This document shows, piece by piece, positions 1 through 5,155 of a stretch of 5,155 nt of DNA; position 1 is the stretch's first letter; each line of letters starts with the position of its first letter. The stretch comes from Clostridia bacterium (GTDB lineage: Bacteria; Bacillota; Clostridia; Oscillospirales; CAG-272), in contig JAFXFQ010000035.1 of assembly GCA_017520365.1 (NCBI GenBank), forward strand, positions 1 through 5,155. Direction: 5' to 3'. Under the pieces are notes generated by a model that had not been told where the DNA came from, searched no databases, and saw nothing but the letters and a program-made list of their open reading frames with translations. A program made the position numbers and the translations under genes.

Positions 1-66
1 CCCCTACCATCACATCAATTTCTACCCGTTAAACTCCGATTTATCGTGCTGTGCAGGGAGGGCGGG
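1..66 (-). repeat. Left copy of a modular intergenic repeat (cut by window edge)
   Basis: Read on the minus strand, this stretch contains three modules that recur downstream of the operon. They are CCCGCCC-xxx-CTGCAC (66-51), the 16-mer CGATAAATCGGAGTTT (46-31), and GTAGGGG (7-1) at the very edge. The downstream copy has the same 16-mer followed by GTAGGGG over 50 bases, against 46 here, and a CCCGCCC-xx-CTGCAC block. Spacer sequence between modules is poorly conserved. The GTAGGGG in the right copy opens a hairpin, so the rest of the left hairpin probably lies outside the window. This looks like a dispersed REP-like intergenic element rather than a coding remnant. The 16-mer match is certain; the identity as a genome-wide family is inference. 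Confidence 0.55.
31..46 (-). repeat. 16-bp inverted repeat, left arm
   Basis: AAACTCCGATTTATCG is the exact reverse complement of 4933-4948. The similarity extends outward to 25-46 versus 4933-4954, with 20 of 22 positions matching. The two arms bracket the promoter, all four genes and the terminator. No transposase or recombinase gene lies between them. Confidence 0.85.
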
Positions 67-103
67 CTTTCAATTTGTAAATTTTTTGGTCTTCGTGAAA
101 AAA

Positions 104-115
104 ATAAATATTTAT
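104..115. promoter_or_regulatory. 12-bp AT palindrome upstream of the promoter
   Basis: ATAAATATTTAT is a perfect 12-bp palindrome directly upstream of the putative -35 element. It could be an operator for a dimeric regulator, or simply part of an AT-rich UP-like element (98-115 is almost pure A/T). All-A/T palindromes arise easily by chance, so confidence is low. Confidence 0.25.
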
Positions 116-116
116 C

Positions 117-146
117 TGTACAACACGGCTGCTTTTATGTTATAAT
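117..146 (+). promoter_or_regulatory. Sigma-A-type promoter of the operon
   Basis: A consensus -10 TATAAT lies at 141-146 and is preceded by TG at 138-139, giving a perfect extended -10 (TGnTATAAT). A weak -35, TGTACA (117-122, four of six consensus positions), stands 18 bases upstream. Transcription would start at about 152-154, leaving a leader of roughly 37 bases before the first ATG. No riboswitch or attenuator fits in so short a leader. This is the only convincing promoter in the window, so it probably drives all four genes. Confidence 0.75.
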
Positions 147-174
147 GCTAAATTAGTAAGTTATGCAAATTTTT

Positions 175-181
175 GTGAGGT
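175..181 (+). promoter_or_regulatory. Ribosome binding site of the ATPase gene
   Basis: GTGAGGT contains GAGGT, complementary to the 16S rRNA tail, and ends 9 bases before the ATG at 191. It is weaker than the sites of the three downstream genes but supports this start, which also gives the expected MIEVxNLxKxYG opening of the family. Confidence 0.65.
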
Positions 182-190
182 ATACGATAT

Positions 191-1159
191 ATGATCGAAG
201 TTTCGAACCTTGTAAAGGCGTACGGATCTCTCCTTGCCCTTGATGGGATATCCTTTAGTGCAGGCGAGCGGGAGATAATAGGCTTTCTCGGCCCCAACGG
301 TGCGGGAAAGTCCACCTGCCTTAACATTATGACAGGTTATCTTTCCTCCACGTCGGGAAAGGTCACCATTGACGGAGAGGATATCTCCGAAAAGCCCGAG
401 CTTGTAAAAAAGAACATCGGATTTCTCCCGGAGCAGCCCCCGCTTTACGGAGACATGACTGTTTTTGAGTATCTCAGCTTTGTTTATGACCTGAAGGGCG
501 TGAAATTCAACCGTGAAAAACACCTTGAGGAGATACTTAAGGTGACAAGACTTTCCGACGTTAAGAAAAGGCTTATCAAGCATCTTTCCAAGGGATACAA
601 GCAGAGAGTCGGTATCGCTCAGGCACTTGTGGGCAATCCCAAGGTGCTTATTTTCGACGAGCCCACGGTAGGTCTTGACCCAAAGCAGATCATCGAGGTC
701 AGAAACCTTATAAGAACGCTTGGACGCGAGCACACCGTTATCCTTTCCTCCCATATCCTCTCAGAGGTGCAGTCTGTGGCGGACAGGATAGTTATCATCA
801 ACGAGGGCAAGATCCTCGCAGATGAAAGAACAGACAGCATCAGCCGTGCCGTCAACGAAAGCGCACGCTATTCCGTTAAGATCTGCGGACCCCAAAAGGA
901 GGTCCTTGCAGTCCTCAAGGAGGTAAACGGCGTTTCCTACGTTGAGATCGCAGGTGAGCGAGAAAAGGATAGCTTTACGTATCGTATTGAGAGCGAAAAC
1001 GGTTATGATATGAGAAAGAATCTCTTTATGGCAATGGCTGAGCGCGCTTGGCCCATAATCTCTCTTGAGACTGAAAGCGCTTCTCTTGAAGAGGTGTTCA
1101 TCAAGCTCACCGACACAGGTCTTGCCGAAAAGAAGCAGAGAAGAGGAGGAAGAAGATAA
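191..1159 (+). CDS. GldA-like ABC transporter ATP-binding protein
   Basis: This is the 322-residue cytoplasmic ATPase subunit of an ABC-2-type transporter, which would hydrolyse ATP as a dimer to drive the permease encoded next. All core motifs are present: Walker A GPNGAGKST (34-42), Q-loop glutamine 82 within LPEQPPLY, signature LSKGYKQR (132-139), Walker B VLIFDEPT (152-159), D-loop GLDP (161-164) and H-loop histidine 188. The LSKGYKQR form of the signature and the LPEQPPLYxDMTVxEYL stretch are typical of the GldA/CcmA-like subfamily. Residues from about 225 form the C-terminal accessory domain, ending in the usual ASLEEVFIKLT (297-307). A very basic tail (KKQRRGGRR, 314-322) follows; its codons contain the ribosome binding site of the next gene. 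The stop overlaps the next start by one base (TAATG). The substrate cannot be told from this subunit. The family assignment is secure; the GldA name is by resemblance and operon context. Confidence 0.95.
   Translation: MIEVSNLVKAYGSLLALDGISFSAGEREIIGFLGPNGAGKSTCLNIMTGYLSSTSGKVTIDGEDISEKPELVKKNIGFLPEQPPLYGDMTVFEYLSFVYDLKGVKFNREKHLEEILKVTRLSDVKKRLIKHLSKGYKQRVGIAQALVGNPKVLIFDEPTVGLDPKQIIEVRNLIRTLGREHTVILSSHILSEVQSVADRIVIINEGKILADERTDSISRAVNESARYSVKICGPQKEVLAVLKEVNGVSYVEIAGEREKDSFTYRIESENGYDMRKNLFMAMAERAWPIISLETESASLEEVFIKLTDTGLAEKKQRRGGRR
1144..1149 (+). promoter_or_regulatory. Ribosome binding site of the permease gene, inside the ATPase gene
   Basis: A perfect AGGAGG lies 9 bases before the ATG at 1159, inside the codons for the Arg/Gly-rich C-terminus of the ATPase. 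Together with the TAATG overlap it fixes the permease start and suggests coupled translation of ATPase and permease. Confidence 0.85.
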
Positions 1160-1866
1160 TGCTTGCTATATATAAGCGCGAGATGCGCTCATATTTTACC
1201 ACCCCCACAGGCTATATCTTTGCGGCGGTGTTCCTTTGCGCATCAGGTTTCCTTTTTGCCTTTTCAACTCTCCAGATGAAAACGGCAGACGTTTCATCCT
1301 ACTATCAGTTCCTGCTGTATGCTTACATCATCATCATCCCCCTTCTTACAATGAGAAGCTTTGCCGAGGAGAAGAAAAACGGCACAGAGCAGCTTTTGCT
1401 TACCTCTCCCGTCAGCCTTTTCTCAATGGTGATGGCTAAATTCCTTGCCGCATTTACTATGTTTGCAGGCACTCTTCTTGTGAGCTGCACGTATTTCTTT
1501 GTTCTCGGCGCCTTTGCAACAAATCCCAACTGGGCAAAGATACTCGGCTGTACCTTCGGTATCATGCTCGTAGGTATGTGCTTCATCGCCATCGGCGTTT
1601 TTGTATCATCTCTGACAGAAAGCCTCTTCGTTGCGGCCATCGGTACCATCGGCATTCTTGCGGGCCTTGTTGTTGCTGCAGTTCTCAACAGCCTAATAGA
1701 CTCTTATCTCCTCAGAGTAATTCTTGATTGGCTCTCCATTTATTCCAGATACCTTAACTTCACCCGCGGTATCTTTGATATTGCCAGCCTGATCTACTAT
1801 ATCTCTATCTGTATCGTATTTTTGTTCCTCACCGTGCGCACCTATGAGAAGCGCAGGCTTGCTTAA
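1159..1866 (+). CDS. GldF-like ABC-2 type permease
   Basis: This 235-residue integral membrane protein is the channel-forming subunit partnering the upstream ATPase, probably as a homodimer since the operon has only one permease gene. Six hydrophobic segments can be seen at about 17-38, 49-65, 96-118, 128-150, 157-178 and 208-226, the usual ABC-2 membrane fold. The N-terminus MLAIYKREMRSYFTTPTGYI matches the amphipathic opening of GldF-type permeases (KREhxxYFxSPxgYI). The conserved segment after the second helix (61-86, PLLTMRSFAEEKKNGTEQLL and following) is the family's characteristic (P)LLTMRxxaEExxxGTxExLL loop, thought to contact the ATPase. The C-terminus is short and basic (YEKRRLA), consistent with a cytoplasmic end. 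It overlaps the ATPase gene by one base and ends 12 bases before the next start. In some lineages GldF and GldG are fused; here they are separate. The substrate is unknown. Confidence 0.92.
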   Translation: MLAIYKREMRSYFTTPTGYIFAAVFLCASGFLFAFSTLQMKTADVSSYYQFLLYAYIIIIPLLTMRSFAEEKKNGTEQLLLTSPVSLFSMVMAKFLAAFTMFAGTLLVSCTYFFVLGAFATNPNWAKILGCTFGIMLVGMCFIAIGVFVSSLTESLFVAAIGTIGILAGLVVAAVLNSLIDSYLLRVILDWLSIYSRYLNFTRGIFDIASLIYYISICIVFLFLTVRTYEKRRLA

Positions 1867-1873
1867 GGAGGTG
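1865..1873 (+). promoter_or_regulatory. Ribosome binding site that selects a GTG start
   Basis: AAGGAGGTG, a near-perfect anti-16S match, overlaps the TAA stop of the permease gene. Its AAGGAGG core (1865-1871) sits 7 bases before the GTG at 1879. There is no competing ATG in frame nearby, so this site decides the GTG start of the GldG-family gene. Confidence 0.9.
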
Positions 1874-1878
1874 CTACC

Positions 1879-3369
1879 GTGAGAAGAAGATTTTTTGATA
1901 ACTCAAAGAAAAAGAAATTCGCTCTTTTGCAGACTGCCACCACTGTCCTGTTTATTGCCATTGTAATAATTTTCAATACAGGAATTTATGCACTTGCCGA
2001 ACATTTCCTCTGGTATGTGGATATGACAGAGGGTCAGGTGTTCACTCTCGGCAATGATACAAAGGCTATTTTGGCAAACGTAGAAAAGTCATTGGATAAG
2101 GAGATAAACATTTATTTCACCGTCGCGCCTGACAAGGTAGCGGCCACAAGTCCCTATCTTTACTACGTTTATCAGACTTCCCTCGAAATGGAGAGGGACT
2201 TTAAGAACATCAACGTTGAGTGCGTTGATATAGTGAAGAACCCTGCCTTCTTCAAGAGATTTTATACAACTGCCGCACAGGATATATACACTACAAGCGT
2301 TGTGGTTTCCTGCGGAGAGGAATTCCGCCTTTTCAATATTGAGGCGTTCTTTGTAAATAATGATGACGGCTCCATATGGGCATACCACGGCGAGAATAAG
2401 CTGGTAAGCGCCATCCTTTCCATGACTCAGACAGCGATGCCCACCGTGGCATTTACCACCGCTCACGGCGAGACCGTTGGTGCCGATGCCATTGCCTTTA
2501 AGACTCTTTTTGAGGATGCGGGCTTCAAGGTCGTGGATATCGACCTTTCCAAGGAGGACTTTGCTGACGGTACAAGAATCGTTGTCATCAACAATCCCGT
2601 GACCGACTTTGCAGGCATCGAATCCGATAAGGCAAACGAGATAGACAAGCTTGATGCATTCCTTGACGATTATGGCTGCCTTATGGTGTTCTCCGACCCC
2701 AAGTACTCAGGAAACCTCAGAAATCTCTCCGAGTTTCTCAGCGAGTGGGGAATTGCCTTCACTCCCGATACTCATATAAAGGATTCCGAAAATTCCCTCA
2801 GCGTTGACGGTAAGGCCGTTGTGGCGGCATATGACGAGGGCTCCCTCGGCGCCTCCCTCTACCTTGACCTTGCAAAGCTTGATACGTCTCCCAGAACCGT
2901 TGTCAGAAACGCATCTCCCATCAAGCTTCTTTTTGATGCTGATAACGCCCTTGACGGCACCCGTGTGGCATCCCCCGTTCTCCTTACCCACGACAGTGCC
3001 GTTGCCGTAAAGGACGGAGTTGAGACTCCTGCCGGCGGCGAGGCTCTTATGACGGTCACCCGTGAGGAGAGGATCGTGGAAAACGAAAGATATTACTCCT
3101 ACGTTATGGCCTGCGGAAGCGCAGAGTATACAAAGGCAGAGTGGCTTCGCTCCAAGAGCTTTGCCAACAGCGATATCATCTTTAACGCAATGCAGATAAC
3201 AGGCAGAGAGCGCATCGTTTCCGATATCAAATATAAGGTCCTTGACGATACCGAGCTTATCGTTACCACCGCCGATGCAAACGGCTGGACCGTTGCACTC
3301 ACCGTGGTTCTTCCCGTGATCATTGCTGCCTGCGGCATAGTTGTATACGTAAGGAGAAAGAACTTATGA
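1879..3369 (+). CDS. GldG-family ABC transporter auxiliary protein
   Basis: This 496-residue, membrane-anchored protein resembles the GldG / ABC-type uncharacterized transport family. It starts at GTG behind a near-perfect ribosome binding site. A basic N-terminus (RRRFFDNSKKKKF) precedes one helix at about 14-33, and a second helix lies at about 470-490 followed by VRRKNL, so both ends should be cytoplasmic with residues 40-469 outside the membrane. Family landmarks appear in order: VDMTEGQVFTLGNDTKAIL (47-65, the vDlTxxkxftLSxxTkxiL motif), ENKLVSAIL (172-180), PTVAFTTAHGE (188-198, the GHGE-like turn), GTRIVVINNP (231-240) and a LDAFLDDYGCLMVFSD stretch (258-273) typical of the Rossmann-like GIFT portion shared with eukaryotic IFT52. 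No catalytic residues can be identified. It likely works as an extracytoplasmic partner of the transporter, possibly binding a glycan-like ligand as suggested for GIFT domains; that part is inference. It overlaps the next gene by 4 bases (ATGA). Confidence 0.88.
   Translation: MRRRFFDNSKKKKFALLQTATTVLFIAIVIIFNTGIYALAEHFLWYVDMTEGQVFTLGNDTKAILANVEKSLDKEINIYFTVAPDKVAATSPYLYYVYQTSLEMERDFKNINVECVDIVKNPAFFKRFYTTAAQDIYTTSVVVSCGEEFRLFNIEAFFVNNDDGSIWAYHGENKLVSAILSMTQTAMPTVAFTTAHGETVGADAIAFKTLFEDAGFKVVDIDLSKEDFADGTRIVVINNPVTDFAGIESDKANEIDKLDAFLDDYGCLMVFSDPKYSGNLRNLSEFLSEWGIAFTPDTHIKDSENSLSVDGKAVVAAYDEGSLGASLYLDLAKLDTSPRTVVRNASPIKLLFDADNALDGTRVASPVLLTHDSAVAVKDGVETPAGGEALMTVTREERIVENERYYSYVMACGSAEYTKAEWLRSKSFANSDIIFNAMQITGRERIVSDIKYKVLDDTELIVTTADANGWTVALTVVLPVIIAACGIVVYVRRKNL
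3351..3357 (+). promoter_or_regulatory. Ribosome binding site of the DUF4340-like gene, inside the GldG-family gene
   Basis: AAGGAGA lies 8 bases before the ATG at 3366 and within the codons for the basic C-terminal tail (VRRKNL) of the upstream protein. The ATGA stop/start overlap at 3366-3369 points to translational coupling. Confidence 0.8.
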
Positions 3370-4883
3370 GAAGGCAGGGGATATTTGCAATAATTCTTGC
3401 CGCTGTCTTTGCCGTTTCCCTCGTTGTATATTTCGCTGTCATAAGACCTGTGACTGCTCCCAAGGAGACCGAAAAGGAGATTCCTGAAACGGAGCTTGGA
3501 GAGGTGTTTGACATCACTGAAAGGTATTTTATGTTCAAAAATCTCACAAGAGGTGAGATCGATAACGTGACCGTTAATAATGAGCACGGAAGCTTTACCT
3601 TTGAAAACGTAGGCGAGGCAGGCTATTGCATCCGCGGCTACGATAACGTTACCTTTGATGAGGAGCTGTTTGCAACTCTTTTGAACATTTCCTCCTATAC
3701 CCTGGCCAAAACAAAGGTTGGATCCAATCTTTCCGATGAAAAGATAGCGGAATACGGTCTTGATGAGCCCCGGGCAAGCTGGACCGTAACTGCAAAGGAC
3801 GGCAGCTCCTATACGGTGCTTGTAGGCGATAAGCTTCTCACCGGCGGCGGATACTACTGCCAGCTTGAAGGCAGAAAAAGCGCATACGTTTTGGACGTGG
3901 CGATTGAAAAAACAGTTCTCGTTCCCATTGAGGAATACGTACAGCCCGTTCTTGTTGCGGGCATCTCCAAGGACGACTATTACCTCACCGAGGATTTTAC
4001 CATGTATAAGAACGGAGAAAAGCTTTTCAGCCTCCGACTTCTTGATAAGGATGAGATGGTGAATAAAAATGCTCTGGCGGAGGTTATGATGGACTACCCC
4101 ACAGAGTATTATCCCAACAGCTCCATATATTTCAACCTGGTATATTCCTTTATTCAGCTTAACGCGGATGGCTGCGCAAAGCTTGGCGTTACGTATGAGG
4201 ATCTTGAAGAGTACGGCCTGCTTGAGCCTGCGCACAAGATGACCTTTAAGTATGCCGATGCACCCTTTGAGGTTTCCTTCAGCGAGCTGCAGGAGGACGG
4301 CTTCTATTATGCTCATTCAAACTTTATGCCCACGGTAATTGCCAAGTGTTCTGCGGAGAATTTTGAGTTCCTTGAGTACGACCTTCTCGATTGGGTGGAC
4401 GAGTATATGTTCCAACAGTATATCACCAACATTTCAAATATGACTGTTAAGAGCGATAAGGTGGATGTGAATTATGACCTTTCCCACTCTTATTCCGAGG
4501 ATGGAAAGGAGCTGCTTTACGTTAAGGCGAACGGCGAATCCCTCAATGAGGATGGCATTGCCAACTTCCGCCAGTATTATAAGTCCTTCCTTGCTTTGGC
4601 GTTGAAGGATTACTATGTCAACGACGAGTACTGCTCTCTCACTGAGGAGGAGATGGAGGCGCTCATCGCAGATAAGAATAACGCTTATCTTGAATTCACC
4701 TATACCACCCTTAACGGGGAGGAGACCACCCTTGCCTTTTACAGATATTCAACGAGACATTCTCTCGTTACGGTAAACGGCGTCGGTGAATTCTACGTCC
4801 TCACTGACCTTGTTCAGAAGATCGAGAATGATACCGTTCGCATACTGAACGGCGAAGAGGTCATTGCTTTTGATAAAAACTGA
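3366..4883 (+). CDS. DUF4340-like membrane-anchored protein of the Gld-type operon
   Basis: This is a 505-residue protein with one N-terminal helix (about 5-26) after a short basic start (MRRQG). There is no lipobox or clear signal peptidase site, so it is probably a membrane-anchored protein with the remaining 480 residues outside. The segment 62-195 resembles DUF4340: a beta-rich stretch, LSDEKIAEYGLDEPRASWTV (122-141), then DGSSYTVLVGD (145-155), GGYYCQLEG (161-169) and YVLD (174-177). The same succession recurs twice more at a spacing of about 150 residues: VTYEDLEEYGLLEP (275-288) with GFYYAHS (312-318), and LTEEEM (425-430) with ETTLAFYRY (453-461) and EFYVL (475-479). DUF4340 proteins are commonly encoded beside GldG-type genes, which supports the call, but their biochemical role is unknown. 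No enzyme motif is seen. Being last in the operon and followed by the terminator, it is probably a structural or ligand-binding partner of the GldG-family protein. No function is claimed beyond that. Confidence 0.8.
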   Translation: MRRQGIFAIILAAVFAVSLVVYFAVIRPVTAPKETEKEIPETELGEVFDITERYFMFKNLTRGEIDNVTVNNEHGSFTFENVGEAGYCIRGYDNVTFDEELFATLLNISSYTLAKTKVGSNLSDEKIAEYGLDEPRASWTVTAKDGSSYTVLVGDKLLTGGGYYCQLEGRKSAYVLDVAIEKTVLVPIEEYVQPVLVAGISKDDYYLTEDFTMYKNGEKLFSLRLLDKDEMVNKNALAEVMMDYPTEYYPNSSIYFNLVYSFIQLNADGCAKLGVTYEDLEEYGLLEPAHKMTFKYADAPFEVSFSELQEDGFYYAHSNFMPTVIAKCSAENFEFLEYDLLDWVDEYMFQQYITNISNMTVKSDKVDVNYDLSHSYSEDGKELLYVKANGESLNEDGIANFRQYYKSFLALALKDYYVNDEYCSLTEEEMEALIADKNNAYLEFTYTTLNGEETTLAFYRYSTRHSLVTVNGVGEFYVLTDLVQKIENDTVRILNGEEVIAFDKN

Positions 4884-4908
4884 AAAACGCCCCTCGGGGC
4901 GTTTTTTT
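4883..4908 (+). terminator. Rho-independent terminator of the operon
   Basis: The stem ACGCCCC (4887-4893) pairs perfectly with GGGGCGT (4896-4902) around a minimal TC loop (or a CTCG tetraloop if the closing C-G pair is open). It is followed by seven T (4902-4908). The hairpin begins at the stop codon of the last gene. The five A on the left side (4883-4887) would give a T run on the other strand, so it could also stop transcripts coming from the right. Confidence 0.93.
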
Positions 4909-4932
4909 GGTGGCTTCTGATCGTAAACGTCC

Positions 4933-4948
4933 CGATAAATCGGAGTTT
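4933..4948 (+). repeat. 16-bp inverted repeat, right arm
   Basis: CGATAAATCGGAGTTT is the exact reverse complement of 31-46. It lies 25 bases past the terminator T run. It opens the right-hand modular repeat and has short CGAT/ATCG arms of its own around AA. Confidence 0.85.
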
Positions 4949-4979
4949 GAAGGGGAGATCTGCACTCGCGTTGCCGTAG

Positions 4980-4998
4980 GGGCGAACTGTGTTCGCCC
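4980..4998. repeat. Hairpin 1 of the right intergenic repeat
   Basis: GGGCGAAC (4980-4987) pairs perfectly with GTTCGCCC (4991-4998) around a TGT loop. No T run follows, so it is not a typical intrinsic terminator. It is probably the palindromic core of a REP-like element. Confidence 0.75.
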
Positions 4999-5071
4999 GC
5001 CCATCTGCACGATGAACGGAAAATACGAACAAACGATATGTCTGCACTGAAAATGAACGATACTGTTGTAG

Positions 5072-5091
5072 GGCGGGGGCTCGCTCCCGCC
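5072..5091. repeat. Hairpin 2 of the right intergenic repeat
   Basis: GGCGGGGG (5072-5079) pairs with CTCCCGCC (5084-5091) around CTCG, with one G-U pair in the eight. Like hairpin 1 it is preceded by GTAGG and lacks a T run, which points to the same element class with a different stem sequence. The remaining bases to the window end (5092-5155) hold nothing I can call. Confidence 0.7.
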
Positions 5092-5155
5092 GTGAACAAA
5101 ACAATATTCTATCGCGTACTTTTCGGATGCAATTTGACGTTTGGTTCATGAAAGC

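Larger units (their letters stand above)
4933..5091 (+). repeat. Right copy of the modular intergenic repeat
   Basis: The modules in order are the 16-mer (4933-4948), ATCTGCAC (4958-4965), a GTAGGGG-initiated hairpin (4976-4998), CCCGCCCATCTGCAC (4996-5010), TCTGCAC (5041-5047) and a second GTAGGG-initiated hairpin (5068-5091). The recurring CTGCAC and GTAGGG words and the match to the left-hand copy show a mosaic of small repeats. No reading frame here has a ribosome binding site, so I treat it as non-coding. Similar GC-rich hairpins are common between genes in uncultured gut Clostridia (recalled knowledge, not checked here). Confidence 0.6.

Noticed and set aside
71..87. Weak AT-only hairpin followed by T run, as a terminator for an upstream gene
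   Set aside because: The stem would be only five A/T pairs (AATTT/AAATT), too weak for an intrinsic terminator, and no upstream gene is visible.
161..754. 197-codon minus-strand frame opposite the ATPase gene
   Set aside because: It is antisense to intact ABC ATPase motifs and extends into the promoter leader, so it is a shadow frame.
3099..4316. Long (405-codon) open frame on the minus strand across the junction of the last two genes
   Set aside because: It is antisense to two well-supported genes, has no family resemblance or operon context, and reads as a codon-bias shadow. The + strand frames have clear motifs, ribosome binding sites and coupling.
31..4948. Whole operon as a transposon with terminal inverted repeats
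   Set aside because: There is no transposase or recombinase inside, no target-site duplication next to the arms, and the arms lie inside a larger repeat that continues outward. Kept only as an alternative in the findings.
4958..5047. Repeated CTGCAC words as a CRISPR-like array
   Set aside because: The repeats are only 7-8 bases, the spacing is uneven, and there are hairpins between them and no cas genes. They fit a mosaic intergenic repeat instead.
4749..5149. Two overlapping minus-strand open frames at the right end
   Set aside because: Both run through the hairpin repeats, the terminator and the end of the last gene, and their low-complexity Arg/Ser-rich products match nothing I know.
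5134..5155. TTGACG as a -35 and the ATG at 5148 as a new gene start
   Set aside because: The window ends before any -10 could be checked, and the ATG has no ribosome binding site in front of it.

Overview
The window carries one compact four-gene operon on the + strand, with a promoter in front and a strong intrinsic terminator behind. The operon encodes a Gld-type ABC-2 transporter module: a GldA-like ATPase, a GldF-like six-helix permease, a membrane-anchored GldG-family protein, and a membrane-anchored DUF4340-like protein. Evidence for a low-to-mid GC member of the Firmicutes (most likely an anaerobic gut-type Clostridia/Oscillospiraceae-like organism) is indirect: strong AGGAGG ribosome binding sites, a sigma-A-like promoter with an extended -10, the gene arrangement itself, and GC-rich dispersed intergenic hairpins. 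That assignment is inference.

Layout: 1-66 holds pieces of a dispersed intergenic repeat; 104-146 holds an AT palindrome and the promoter; 191-1159 is the ATPase; 1159-1866 the permease; 1879-3369 the GldG-family protein; 3366-4883 the DUF4340-like protein; 4883-4908 the terminator; 4933-5091 a second, better preserved stretch of the same intergenic repeat family with two hairpins. The last 60 bases show nothing callable.

How the genes fit together: the genes are spaced by a 1-nt overlap, a 12-nt gap and a 4-nt overlap, and each has its own good Shine-Dalgarno, so they are almost certainly co-transcribed and probably translationally coupled. The ATPase and permease would form a homodimer-based ABC-2 membrane machine. 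The other two proteins have N-terminal membrane anchors and large domains predicted to lie outside the membrane, so they probably act as extracytoplasmic partners. The substrate is not identifiable from sequence. The Gld names come from gliding Bacteroidetes, and nothing here implies gliding motility.

The most unusual non-coding signal is a perfect 16-bp inverted repeat (31-46 and 4933-4948) bracketing the whole operon. It is embedded in a modular intergenic repeat whose parts recur on both sides. I see no transposase, CRISPR, RNA gene or defence system, and I regard the coding part as an ordinary although functionally unresolved transporter operon.
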